From: Desulfosporosinus sp. I2
Lineage (GTDB): Bacteria > Bacillota > Desulfitobacteriia > Desulfitobacteriales > Desulfitobacteriaceae
DNA length: 64,000 bases
Direction of reading: 5' to 3'
Assembly: GCF_000960765.1 (NCBI RefSeq)
Contig: NZ_JYNH01000009.1
Coordinates: 1-64,000, forward strand
Each line of letters starts with the position of its first letter. Position 1 is the stretch's first letter. The position numbers and the translations under genes are program-made. This document shows, piece after piece, positions 43,088 to 50,950 of this stretch. Under the pieces are notes generated by a model, which saw only the letters and a list, made by a program, of their open reading frames with translations, did not search any database and was not told the DNA's origin.

Positions 43088-43756
43088 TTACAAGGGCTCA
43101 ATAGCCAATGCCTGATTAATTCTAGGTAATTTCCTTAATAAATCCAGCACAGCTTCCTCGATTCGTTGATCTGTCTCTAACACCATGAGCGCTTGTGCTC
43201 CCCTCTTTTCGCGAGAAACCAACATTCGTGCAATGTTAATCTGGGCAGTCGTTAGTAGAAGCGTCACTTGTGCGACAACTCCTGGAATGTCTTGGTGAAG
43301 GATAACTAAAGTGGGATAGTCCCCTTTAATTTCTACTTGAAATCCATTGATTTCCCGAATAAGGATGGTCCCTCCTCCAATAGAGGAGCCTATCACCTGA
43401 ACGTGTCCACCGTTCTTAGCTACCAAATCAAACTTCACGCTGTTTGGATGGACATCTCCTAGATCTCCCCCTTTAAGGCTAAAATTGAGGCCGCGCTCTA
43501 TAGCAATTTTGGGGGCATCTGGTATGCGTGCATCATCGGGATTCATGCCTAATAGTCCGGCAACCAAAGCCAAATCTGTTCCATGTCCTTTTCCCGTTTT
43601 AGCAAATGAACCGTGGAGGACGATTGTACCTCGTACAGGTTCATCCCCCAGAATTTTCCTGGCCATTATCCCCAAACGAACAGCACCCGCCGTATGAGAG
43701 CTTGACGGCCCCACCATGATTGGCCCTAATAGATCAAAAACATTACTCTTGCCCAC
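43088..43756 (-). CDS. sdaAB: L-serine dehydratase, beta subunit
   Basis: The 222-residue beta subunit has the N-terminal DLLGPIMVGPSSSHTAGAVR motif and a C-terminal ACT domain (YPTLVILHQDIPGVVAQVT), which usually senses serine. It lies between the fakA terminator and sdaAA; AGGAGGGGG precedes the ATG. Confidence 0.95.
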   Translation of the reverse strand: MGKSNVFDLLGPIMVGPSSSHTAGAVRLGIMARKILGDEPVRGTIVLHGSFAKTGKGHGTDLALVAGLLGMNPDDARIPDAPKIAIERGLNFSLKGGDLGDVHPNSVKFDLVAKNGGHVQVIGSSIGGGTILIREINGFQVEIKGDYPTLVILHQDIPGVVAQVTLLLTTAQINIARMLVSREKRGAQALMVLETDQRIEEAVLDLLRKLPRINQALAIEPL

Positions 43757-43817
43757 AGTCTTCCCCCTCCTATGTATCAGTGGTACCTCACATCAGTTTA
43801 TGGGTAGATGTAAAGAA

Positions 43818-43843
43818 AACCTCCGGAAAAAATTCCGGAGGTT
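43818..43843 (-). terminator. Terminator after fakA
   Basis: AACCTCCGGAA (43818-43828) and TTCCGGAGGTT (43833-43843) form a perfect 11-bp stem with a four-base loop; TTCTTT follows on the minus strand. It lies three bases past the fakA stop and separates fakA from sdaAB. Confidence 0.8.
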
Positions 43844-43846
43844 AAC

Positions 43847-45541
43847 CTATTCCACACCTAAGATATAATAGTAGAGCGGTTGCCGACCGGGATGAACCTC
43901 AACTTCAACGCTCGGATTCTCTTCATGTAGCCACTTTTGTAGTTGTTCAACCTCTTCTTGTTTAGTATCTTCTCCATAAAATATTGTGACCAAATCATGC
44001 GTTTTCCATTCCATCTTTTCCAAGGTCGACTGTGCTACCCTTAATAAGGATTCCCCTGTAGTCACAATCACATCTTCCACCAGGCCTAAAAGATCCCCAG
44101 CTGAAATGGATAAATCTCCATACTGTGAATCCCGTACAGCATAAGTTACTTCACCGGAGCGAACATTGCCCAGTCCTCGTTCCATGTTTTTGATGTTAGT
44201 TTCCGTATCTCCATCAGGATTAAGATTCAGAAGCGCAGAAATTCCTTGGGGGATTGATTTACTGGAAATAACATGCACTTCACGATCTAGGACGACATCT
44301 TTAACTTGGCGAGCAGCCATGACAATATTACCGTTATTAGGCAAAATGAAGATTTGGCGTGCTTGAACCTTGAGGACAGCTTCGGCAAGATCTTCAGTAC
44401 TTGGATTCATGGTTTGTCCACCAAACACAACTTCATCAGCCCCTAGACTTAAAAAAACATCCGCAATTCCTTGTCCCATGGCAACGGCAACTACCCCAAA
44501 CTCTTTCATAGGTTGAAGCTGATTTTGATCGTCTGACAGCACTTTTTCAGAATCTGTCGATTCTTTTATAGCATGAGCCATTTTCTCATTTTGCTCTAAC
44601 ATGTTGTGTATCTGGACTTGATGAAGTGAACCCCACTGGATCGCGTAATCTAAAATTTTCCCTGGATTTTTAACATGGACATGGATCTTTACCACTTCAG
44701 GTGTTCCAACAACCAAGAGGCAGTCTCCACGATCGCTTAAATCCACTTTTATTTGGTCTATACTTAAATTTAAGCCCTTGACTAAAAATTCAGTGCAATA
44801 AGGATAGTCAAGGTTTTCAATCTGCATAAACTCCTGTTTAGAATTATCACTTTCTCGTCCGCTAGGAGAAGACACTGGAACAGATTGTGTATCTTCAATT
44901 GGGGTCTCGCCCGTTAAAACAGAGATCCATCCGGCCAAAATAATGAGAAACCCTTGTCCTCCAGCATCGACAACTCCCGCTTGTTTTAACACCGGCAACA
45001 TATCCGGTGTTTTTGCTAAGCACTTCGTTCCCTTTAAGTGAGCTTCCTGAAGGGTTTCAAGGAGTGACCCGCCCCCCTTAGCCGTAGCTAAAGCCGCTCG
45101 TGCTGTTTCCTTAGAAACCGTCAGAATTGTACCTTCAACCGGTTTCATAACTGCTTTATAGGCGGTATCCACCCCTGCTTGCAGCGCTTGAGCCACTTGA
45201 AGAGAATTAGCCGATTGTAATCCATCAAATCCCTTAGCAATGCCACGCAAGAGTTGGGACAGAATCACACCTGAATTGCCGCGTGCTCCCATTAAAGATC
45301 CCATGGAAGCTGCCGCCGCAACTTCGCTGATAGACTGACTGGATATTTTTTCGCAATCCCTAGCGGCCGAATGAATCGTTAAAAACATATTAGTCCCTGT
45401 GTCTCCATCTGGTACAGGAAAAACATTCAAGGCATCGACGTCGCCTTTTTTTGCTTCTAAAGACTTCGCCCCTGCCATCATCATTTGTTTCCATAATTGC
45501 CCGTTTAGAACAACTATTTTATTTGTAGCTGCTGGACTCAA
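43847..45541 (-). CDS. fakA: Fatty acid kinase subunit A (DAK2/DhaL domain, YloV)
   Basis: FakA phosphorylates fatty acids bound to FakB. The N-terminal DhaL-like kinase domain has NVFPVPDGDTGTNM (about 40-53) and GSLMGARGNSGVILSQ; a middle linker with HVHVKNPG and a C-terminal DegV-like domain complete the 564 residues. No fakB is in the window. It is paired with the Asp23 gene, as yloU-yloV in Bacilli, and sits near the fab cluster. Confidence 0.92.
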   Translation of the reverse strand: MSPAATNKIVVLNGQLWKQMMMAGAKSLEAKKGDVDALNVFPVPDGDTGTNMFLTIHSAARDCEKISSQSISEVAAAASMGSLMGARGNSGVILSQLLRGIAKGFDGLQSANSLQVAQALQAGVDTAYKAVMKPVEGTILTVSKETARAALATAKGGGSLLETLQEAHLKGTKCLAKTPDMLPVLKQAGVVDAGGQGFLIILAGWISVLTGETPIEDTQSVPVSSPSGRESDNSKQEFMQIENLDYPYCTEFLVKGLNLSIDQIKVDLSDRGDCLLVVGTPEVVKIHVHVKNPGKILDYAIQWGSLHQVQIHNMLEQNEKMAHAIKESTDSEKVLSDDQNQLQPMKEFGVVAVAMGQGIADVFLSLGADEVVFGGQTMNPSTEDLAEAVLKVQARQIFILPNNGNIVMAARQVKDVVLDREVHVISSKSIPQGISALLNLNPDGDTETNIKNMERGLGNVRSGEVTYAVRDSQYGDLSISAGDLLGLVEDVIVTTGESLLRVAQSTLEKMEWKTHDLVTIFYGEDTKQEEVEQLQKWLHEENPSVEVEVHPGRQPLYYYILGVE

Positions 45542-45566
45542 AACCGCATCCCCCTACTCTTATGCC

Positions 45567-45923
45567 CTACTCTAAAACGCGAACTCCTTTGACGTTCACA
45601 TTCACTTGGGACACGTTTAATCCCGTAAGCTTTTCTGTGGTATAGCGGACGCGCTCCATGACACTAGCCGCAACTTCAGAAATCTTAACACCATACCCCA
45701 CAACAATATAAAGATCAATTATAAGTTCATTATCTTTATTAGTGACCACAACCCCACGGGCCAAATTTTCCCGTCCTAATAAATCGGCTACTCCATCCGT
45801 AATTTTGCGTGATGCCATACCGACCAAACCGTAGCACTCAACTGCCGTAGCACCAGCAATCGTGGATATGACTTCTTCAGAGATTTCAATTCTACCTAAA
45901 TGATTAATAATTTCTTTCCCCAT
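45567..45923 (-). CDS. Asp23/Gls24 family protein (YloU)
   Basis: The 118-residue protein has the family pattern: LGRIEISEEVISTIAGATA at the start, YGVKISEVAASVMERVRY in the middle, and VNVNVKGVRVLE at the end. Homologues attach to the membrane and relate to envelope stress. It begins an operon with fakA under a consensus promoter and is divergent from rpmB. Confidence 0.92.
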   Translation of the reverse strand: MGKEIINHLGRIEISEEVISTIAGATAVECYGLVGMASRKITDGVADLLGRENLARGVVVTNKDNELIIDLYIVVGYGVKISEVAASVMERVRYTTEKLTGLNVSQVNVNVKGVRVLE

Positions 45924-45964
45924 TTAAAAGGCCCTCCCCTTCCGGTATCGTCCACGTTGACCCT

Positions 45965-45993
45965 ATTCTACCAAGGAAATCAAAAATGTTCAA
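45965..45993 (-). promoter_or_regulatory. Sigma-A-type promoter of the Asp23 gene and fakA
   Basis: TTGAAC (45988-45993) and TAGAAT (45965-45970) are 17 bp apart on the minus strand, with TGG before the -10. Confidence 0.75.
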
Positions 45994-46092
45994 AGAAAAA
46001 CTGAATTTATTCTAACAAAACTCTTTACAGGAGCAAAAACGATGCTCCGAAGATACTTTCCTCATTAATTGAGAAAAGTTCACTAGTAAACC

Positions 46093-46121
46093 TTGCCAAC
46101 CTTCCTGTCTTTTGATAGAAT
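46093..46121 (+). promoter_or_regulatory. Sigma-A-type promoter of rpmB
   Basis: TTGCCA (46093-46098) and TAGAAT (46116-46121) are 17 bp apart with an extended -10 TGA. Transcription near 46128 gives a leader of about 32 nt. Confidence 0.75.
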
Positions 46122-46159
46122 GTATTAGTGTCATTTCAGTTGCAAAGGAGGTTTAGCGC

Positions 46160-46351
46160 ATGGCTAATGTTTGTGCAATATGCGCCAAAGGAGTAGTCAC
46201 TGGATTTCAAGTAAGCCACTCTCATATTCGGACAAAGCGAACTTGGAAACCAAACTTGCAAAGCGTTCGTGCAATTGTGAACGGCACTCCTGCCCGGATT
46301 AAAGTTTGTACCAGATGTTTACGTTCCGGAAAAGTTCAGCGCGCTAGCTAG
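46160..46351 (+). CDS. rpmB: 50S ribosomal protein L28
   Basis: The 63-residue protein starts MANVCAICAKGVVTGFQVSH and ends with the CTRC pair, so it is the zinc-binding (C+) form of L28 with two CxxC motifs. AAGGAGG precedes the ATG. It is a single-gene unit between a promoter and a terminator. Confidence 0.97.
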   Translation: MANVCAICAKGVVTGFQVSHSHIRTKRTWKPNLQSVRAIVNGTPARIKVCTRCLRSGKVQRAS

Positions 46352-46360
46352 TGAATCAAA

Positions 46361-46386
46361 AGCCCGACATTATATCGGGCTTTTTT
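46361..46386 (+). terminator. Terminator after rpmB
   Basis: AGCCCGA (46361-46367) pairs with TCGGGCT (46375-46381), followed by T6; flanking A residues would also help termination on the minus strand. Confidence 0.9.
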
Positions 46387-46430
46387 CATTTTACCCACAA
46401 TCCAATCCCTAACTCCACATGCGAGTTAGG

Positions 46431-46487
46431 GCAAGTCAGGGACGGTTCTTGACTTGCACCCTCCCCAACTTCACACCCTCCCCAACC
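46431..46487. repeat. REP-like hairpin and short C-rich repeats after hslO
   Basis: GCAAGTC (46431-46437) and GACTTGC (46451-46457) flank AGGGACGGTTCTT. Next come two imperfect copies of CACCCTCCCCAAC (46458 and 46475), which run up to the hslO stop codon. The same hairpin is at 47408-47444 and, degraded, at 10733 and 48296. Confidence 0.75.
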
Positions 46488-47363
46488 TCACGCCCTCTCT
46501 AATATCTGTTGAAGATCTTCCTTATTAAATTGATAATGTTCATTACAAAAATGGCAAACCATTTCGGCATTACCATCCGAGATTAGGTCTGCTATTTCTT
46601 TTTTTCCGATTGAAACCAACGTATCACTCAAGCGTTCCTTCGAACATGTACAAGAGAACGTCACCTTACGTCGTTCTAAAACATGATGAGGAAGTTGCCC
46701 CATCAGATGGCCTAATAACTCGTCTATAGTCTGGCTCTGAGCTATCAATTCACTAATACCCATCTGTAACTGCCCGAGTTGACTTTCAATTGCCTGGATA
46801 TCCTCTTCTGTCGCTCCAGGCAAGGGTTGAATCAGTAGTCCCCCTGCGCCTGCTACATGATAATCCTTTTCGACCAATACCCCGAGTAGCATAGCAGAAA
46901 GAATCTGCTCAGAAGTTAATAAATAATGAACCAGATCTTCAGCAATCTCCCCACTCACCAAAGGAACCGTCCCGGTAAAGACTTCACCATTTTGTAAGCT
47001 TCGACTCACAGACAATTCCCCAAGACCAACCGCTCCTCCCACGTCAAGTTTTCCGGAGGCTTTAAGCGGCAAATCCGCCAAAGGTTCCCTAACATAACCA
47101 CGAACCTCTCCCCGCGCATTCCCAACAGCGACAACCCCTTCTAAAGGGCCATCTCCCAACAAGCGTAAAGTAATACTTTCTTCTCCTTTAAGGGCACTAG
47201 CTAGAATAAGAGTCCCCGTCATCAACCTACCCAGCGCCGCCGTGGCAACCGGAGACATCCCATGACGCCGACGAGCTTCCTCCACAATATCCGTCGTCTT
47301 CACCAAAACCCAACGGGCATTCCCCTCAAGCATAGTCCCAATCCAAAGTTCATCCTGTTGCAT
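46488..47363 (-). CDS. hslO: Redox-regulated chaperone Hsp33
   Basis: The ATG at 47361-47363 (MQQDELWIGTMLEGNARWV) gives 291 residues. The C-terminal zinc switch has the CxC (CTCSKE) and CxxC (CHFC) pairs. Hsp33 is activated by oxidative unfolding. A hydrophilic AAAGGAAGA site lies upstream. In this genome it sits between rpmB and thiN, where B. subtilis has spoVM. Confidence 0.94.
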   Translation of the reverse strand: MQQDELWIGTMLEGNARWVLVKTTDIVEEARRRHGMSPVATAALGRLMTGTLILASALKGEESITLRLLGDGPLEGVVAVGNARGEVRGYVREPLADLPLKASGKLDVGGAVGLGELSVSRSLQNGEVFTGTVPLVSGEIAEDLVHYLLTSEQILSAMLLGVLVEKDYHVAGAGGLLIQPLPGATEEDIQAIESQLGQLQMGISELIAQSQTIDELLGHLMGQLPHHVLERRKVTFSCTCSKERLSDTLVSIGKKEIADLISDGNAEMVCHFCNEHYQFNKEDLQQILERA

Positions 47364-47407
47364 AAATCGTCTTCCTTTATCCAAAATCTCAGTGCAAGCC
47401 GGTACAT

Positions 47408-47444
47408 GCAAGTCGGTTCAAGTCGGGGACGGTTCTTGACTTGC
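47408..47444. repeat. REP-like hairpin upstream of hslO
   Basis: GCAAGTC (47408-47414) and GACTTGC (47438-47444) flank a core containing GGGGACGGTTCTT. A partial inner copy TCAAGTC starts at 47418. Confidence 0.75.
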
Positions 47445-47491
47445 ATTCCTTCGACTTACATTCCTTCACCCAATAAATATCATATATAGCC

Positions 47492-47532
47492 TTACCTAAA
47501 ACACAATCATTAACTGTTATTGCTTTAGGTAA
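47492..47532. repeat. Inverted repeat between hslO and the toxin gene
   Basis: TTACCTAAA (47492-47500) and TTTAGGTAA (47524-47532) are perfect complements 23 bases apart. TATTTTCC follows on the plus strand. It could end transcription or bind a regulator. Confidence 0.4.
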
Positions 47533-47594
47533 TATTTTCCACTTCTTTGTCAATCCCTATTAAATTACAGGTTAATTTGCGATATAACCTACGT

Positions 47595-47900
47595 TCATTT
47601 CAATAAGTCGGGATAATCCCGCATTCCATGAAGTACTCTGTATACTACGACCTCGTGATTAATTACCTTATAAAAAGCGATGTAGCAGTCTATAATCAGC
47701 ATCCGGTAGTCCTGTTTTGCCAACTCACTATCCTGTACGATTTTACCGATGTGCGGATGCTCTGCAAGCGTATCAATTTTACCCATAATCTTGTCGGTCA
47801 TAGCAAGTGCCGATGTCGGACTGTTTTCTGCAATGCAAAAGAAAATTTCCACGATATCCTCACGAGCAATTTGTAATATCGCAATCTTATACTTGCTCAT
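47595..47900 (-). CDS. RelE/ParE-type toxin
   Basis: The 101-residue protein fits the RelE/ParE fold: an N-terminal helical hairpin (AREDIVEIFFCIAENSPTSA) and a C-terminal strand set with YRMLIIDCYIAFYKV and VVVYRVLHGMRDYP. Such toxins cleave ribosome-bound mRNA or poison gyrase. Its start lies within the end of the antitoxin gene (14-base overlap), the usual arrangement. Confidence 0.88.
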   Translation of the reverse strand: MSKYKIAILQIAREDIVEIFFCIAENSPTSALAMTDKIMGKIDTLAEHPHIGKIVQDSELAKQDYRMLIIDCYIAFYKVINHEVVVYRVLHGMRDYPDLLK

Positions 47901-48159
47901 TGTGCAGACCTTTGATATATTCTCTCACATCATCTGTAGTGTAGGTTGGTGCACCACTAAGACGTAGGTTTTCAGCCTCTAACAGTTTGGCTCTTAGGTT
48001 TAGCATTGCTTCTCTTCGTTCAAACGCAGCAATGCTCATTACAACCAACTCGCCCTCACCATTTTTGGTCAAATAAACAGGTTCAGACCTTTCTTTACAT
48101 ATTTTTGTGATTTCACCAAGCTCTGTCCTCAGTGCAGATGTAGGTTTAATAATCATCAT
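47887..48159 (-). CDS. Phd/YefM-type antitoxin
   Basis: The 90-residue protein has the N-terminal Phd/YefM DNA-binding region (IKPTSALRTELGEITKICKE, then PVYLTKNGEGELVVMSIAAF) and a C-terminal toxin-binding tail. GGGAGTG precedes the tandem ATG codons. Its promoter contains a short palindrome, consistent with autorepression. Confidence 0.9.
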   Translation of the reverse strand: MMIIKPTSALRTELGEITKICKERSEPVYLTKNGEGELVVMSIAAFERREAMLNLRAKLLEAENLRLSGAPTYTTDDVREYIKGLHNEQV

Positions 48160-48199
48160 TTATCACTCCCAGGCAGAATTCGGACTTAATTATGCTCTT

Positions 48200-48229
48200 A
48201 TTATATGCTAGTTTTAGCACAGTTAACAA
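48200..48229 (-). promoter_or_regulatory. Promoter and candidate operator of the toxin-antitoxin pair
   Basis: TTGTTA (48224-48229) and a perfect TATAAT (48200-48205) are 18 bp apart on the minus strand. Between them the palindrome TGCTA (48206-48210), GTTT, TAGCA (48215-48219) is well placed for repression by the antitoxin. Confidence 0.6.
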
Positions 48230-48239
48230 CAGAATTTCG

Positions 48240-48682
48240 ATAAAAGCAAATCCAGCACTCGCACTTTATAGCTCTGTATAATGTTTTCCGGCATACAAGT
48301 CGGGAACGGTTCTTAACTTGCATCCTAATCACAACGCTCTATTGAGAGCAGAACAATGCAAATCAACCGTCCCCTGCTCCTGTCCGTTCCCACCCCATAC
48401 TCCGTTCACACCCTCCCGCTCCTGCCCCTCGTCGTTCCTAACCCTACGCCGCCCCAGCCCGGAGGGTGTGATTTTGCAGAGCGAACCCGTTAGGCAGAGT
48501 CGCGTCTACCGGGCTTAGATTACTCGGGGACAGAACGGCACAGGACTTGTCCATGGATGGACTGATGTCGCGGTGCCAAGGATGGCAAGGAGCGACACAC
48601 ATTCAGAATAGCCCAGAGGTTTGCCGTTCTCGCCGAGTGATCAAGCATGGTAGCGACGGCGCCGTGGGTGAGTGGCGCAACT
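48240..48682. repeat. GC-rich repeat pocket between thiN and the toxin-antitoxin pair
   Basis: No gene is supported in these 440 bases. They hold degraded REP-like hairpins (48296-48320, 48358-48376), an 11-bp inverted repeat TCACACCCTCC (48406-48416) with GGAGGGTGTGA (48461-48471), and a folded element with inverted ends at 48520-48640. Confidence 0.7.
48520..48640. mobile_element. MITE-like or structured-RNA element with inverted ends
   Basis: The left end TACTCGG..AGAACGGCA (48521-48540) is an imperfect inverted copy of the right end TGCCGTTCT..CCGAGTGA (48622-48640). Inside are two hairpins: GTCCAT/ATGGAC (48549-48562) and a two-part stem TGTCGC/GCGACA with TGCCA/TGGCA (48566-48597). No coding capacity. 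Interpretation as a mobile element or as folded RNA is inference. Confidence 0.5.
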
Positions 48683-49360
48683 TCACACCCTCCCGTTCCT
48701 ACCCCCGTCCCCAAGGTTAGGAATAACCACCATCACCCATCCCTCGTGAACCTCAATCACCGCTTTCCCACCAAGAAACACATTACTGATCCCACGTGGA
48801 GAATCTTGATAAAGCACTCCCTGTTGAAGCGGATAATATAACCCCTCAGTCGTGACAATCGCTTTCTCCGATAGGGCTATCAAAGATAGTTTTTGACCCT
48901 GAGGTGCATTAATCTCTTCGCGGCCTTGAATTATCCACATTTCTTGATCAGGATCAACGAGACGGATCCGATACCCTTTTCGTGCATAGCCCAACATAAG
49001 CGCTAAATTACCCAAGAAATGATCGATTCGATGTCCGCTTGCCCCATACAACCAAATATCAGATTGACCCATAAGGGAAGCCTTTTCCTCTGCCCGTAAA
49101 AGTGCTAATTCGAGATCTGTCTCATCCTTTTCACACGGATACTGCTCAATAATACATCCTGTATTTTCACATCGAGTAAGGTTCTCAGGAGAAATCGAAT
49201 CCAAATCCCCTATCACAATATCGGGCGTACGCCCAGACAGGGCAGCATAATTTGCCCCTCCATCTGCACATATCAAAAAGTCGACCTCATTGAGAACATG
49301 TTTTCCCCATTCAGAATTCCAAACACCATTGGCTAATACTGCAATTTTGAACTTATTCAC
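48683..49360 (-). CDS. thiN: Thiamine pyrophosphokinase
   Basis: ThiN transfers pyrophosphate from ATP to thiamine. The 225-residue protein has ICADGGANYA, VIGDLDSIS, KDETDLELAL and GASGHRIDHFLGN, all conserved. It overlaps rpe by eight bases. Its stop codon and last few codons lie in a TCACACCCTCCC repeat (48683-48694), so the natural C-terminus may have been altered by repeat insertion. Confidence 0.94.
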   Translation of the reverse strand: MNKFKIAVLANGVWNSEWGKHVLNEVDFLICADGGANYAALSGRTPDIVIGDLDSISPENLTRCENTGCIIEQYPCEKDETDLELALLRAEEKASLMGQSDIWLYGASGHRIDHFLGNLALMLGYARKGYRIRLVDPDQEMWIIQGREEINAPQGQKLSLIALSEKAIVTTEGLYYPLQQGVLYQDSPRGISNVFLGGKAVIEVHEGWVMVVIPNLGDGGRNGRV

Positions 49361-50021
49361 CCTTCATCAAACCCGCTGCTTTGCGAATATTCTTCACGGC
49401 TTGTTGCGGATCAGCTTGGGCAAAAACAGCGGCGCCCGCCACCAAGATATGAGCACCCGCTTGAGCCACCATTGCAGCAGTTTCAAGGTTAATTCCTCCA
49501 TCGACTTGAATCAAACAAGACGATTGGGTTTGTTCAAGATGGCGATGAAGGACCTGAATCTTAGGGAGAACATTAGGAATAAAGTTCTGTCCACCAAATC
49601 CTGGGTTGACTGTCATCAATAGTACCATATCTAAATCTTGCAGAATATACTTAACCCCGTCCAGTGGAGTTGCAGGGTTAAGCGCGATTCCCGCCGTCAT
49701 TCCCTGTTCTTTGATTTGTTGGATTAGACGATGGGCGTGGAGGGACGTTTCTAAATGGAACGTAATATGATCCGCACCCGCTTTAGCGAATTCAACAATA
49801 AATTTTTCCGGTTCTTCAACCATTAGATGAACATCAAAACGCATTTTGGAATGATTCCTGAGGGATTTTACTATAGCAGGTCCAAACGTAAGATTAGGAA
49901 CAAAGTGCCCGTCCATAACATCGATATGTAATACCTCAGCGCCTGCCTCCTCTACCATCTGAACCTGGTCCCCTAGTCGAGAAAAATCGGCGGATAAAAT
50001 TGAAGGTGCAATCTGAATCAT
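49353..50021 (-). CDS. rpe: Ribulose-phosphate 3-epimerase
   Basis: A 222-residue TIM barrel with IAPSILSADFSRLGDQV, VLHIDVMDGHFVPN, FDVHLMVEEPE, MTVNPGFGGQ and VDGGINLETA, the metal-binding and phosphate-binding sites of Rpe. It interconverts ribulose- and xylulose-5-phosphate. It lies one base after rsgA. Confidence 0.97.
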   Translation of the reverse strand: MIQIAPSILSADFSRLGDQVQMVEEAGAEVLHIDVMDGHFVPNLTFGPAIVKSLRNHSKMRFDVHLMVEEPEKFIVEFAKAGADHITFHLETSLHAHRLIQQIKEQGMTAGIALNPATPLDGVKYILQDLDMVLLMTVNPGFGGQNFIPNVLPKIQVLHRHLEQTQSSCLIQVDGGINLETAAMVAQAGAHILVAGAAVFAQADPQQAVKNIRKAAGLMKGE

Positions 50022-50022
50022 C

Positions 50023-50913
50023 TTAAAACTTCCTCTCTGCTTCCATTACTTCTTGCAAAAAAATCAGATAGTGCTCATACCGTTTAGGGTAAATCTCTCC
50101 CTTTTCAAGCGCAGCCTTGATTGCACAATTAGGTTCTTTATCATGCAGACAACTGTTGAAGCGACACTGACTACGACGTGAAGCAATTTCCGGGAAATAG
50201 TCCGTTAGCTCTAAGCGTTTCATGATTGGCATAGAAAGAGAAGAAAAGCCCGGTGTATCTGCCACAAGCCCCCCAGCACAAACCATCAATTCCACATGAC
50301 GTGTAGTATGACGACCGCGCTTAGACTTAATGCTGATATCTCCTGTTTTCAGGTTCTTTCCTGGTGATAAGGCATTGAAAAGGCTAGATTTCCCTACTCC
50401 GGAAGGTCCTGCCAGAACGCTAATTTTGTTACTGATCCGTGCCCCAAGCTCTTCAATTCCTTGACCTGTTTCATTAGAGACTTCAAATACCGTGTAACCT
50501 ATATTACGGTATACATCACCGATTGAATCTGCGCCTTCTTCGTTAGTTAATACAGCCTTTTTGAATTTATCTAATTTAGTAAAAACGAGAATCGGTTCAA
50601 TTCCTCCTTCAGTTACCTGAACCAACAAACGATCCAAAAGATTTTGATCTGGCTTAGGAGAAGTCAGAGCAAAAACTAAAATAGCCTGATCTACATTAGC
50701 CACGGCCGGACGACTTAAAACATTTCGCCTTGGCTCTACCTCCTCAATCGTGGCTTTGTTTTCTTGGTCTGGGAGGATTTTAACCCGATCCCCTGGTATA
50801 AACTCTTGATCTTTAACGCGAAAGCGACCGCGTAGGGAACATTCCCATACTCGGTCCTCCGCATAAACATAATAAAATCCACCATATCCTTTAAGTAGGA
50901 CTCCTCTGATCAT
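50023..50913 (-). CDS. rsgA: Ribosome small subunit-dependent GTPase A
   Basis: RsgA (YloQ/CpgA) is a circularly permuted GTPase in 30S maturation. The 296-residue protein has an OB fold, G4 FTKLDKF, G1 GPSGVGKSSLFNAL, G3 DTPGFSS and a zinc finger (CRFNSCLHDKEPNC). It is in the common prpC-prkC-rsgA-rpe-thiN order. Confidence 0.96.
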   Translation of the reverse strand: MIRGVLLKGYGGFYYVYAEDRVWECSLRGRFRVKDQEFIPGDRVKILPDQENKATIEEVEPRRNVLSRPAVANVDQAILVFALTSPKPDQNLLDRLLVQVTEGGIEPILVFTKLDKFKKAVLTNEEGADSIGDVYRNIGYTVFEVSNETGQGIEELGARISNKISVLAGPSGVGKSSLFNALSPGKNLKTGDISIKSKRGRHTTRHVELMVCAGGLVADTPGFSSLSMPIMKRLELTDYFPEIASRRSQCRFNSCLHDKEPNCAIKAALEKGEIYPKRYEHYLIFLQEVMEAERKF

Positions 50914-50950
50914 ATATACCTCACTTAATCATCGTGCTTAAGGGATTATC

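Noticed and set aside
43757-43817. Riboswitch upstream of sdaAB
   Set aside because: Only about 60 bases separate the fakA terminator from sdaAB, too short for a serine-related or glycine riboswitch, and no conserved core was seen.
48318-48841. Open frames of 64-66 codons on both strands in the thiN to antitoxin gap
   Set aside because: They follow the repeat sequences and inverted elements, lack start signals, and one is antisense to thiN.
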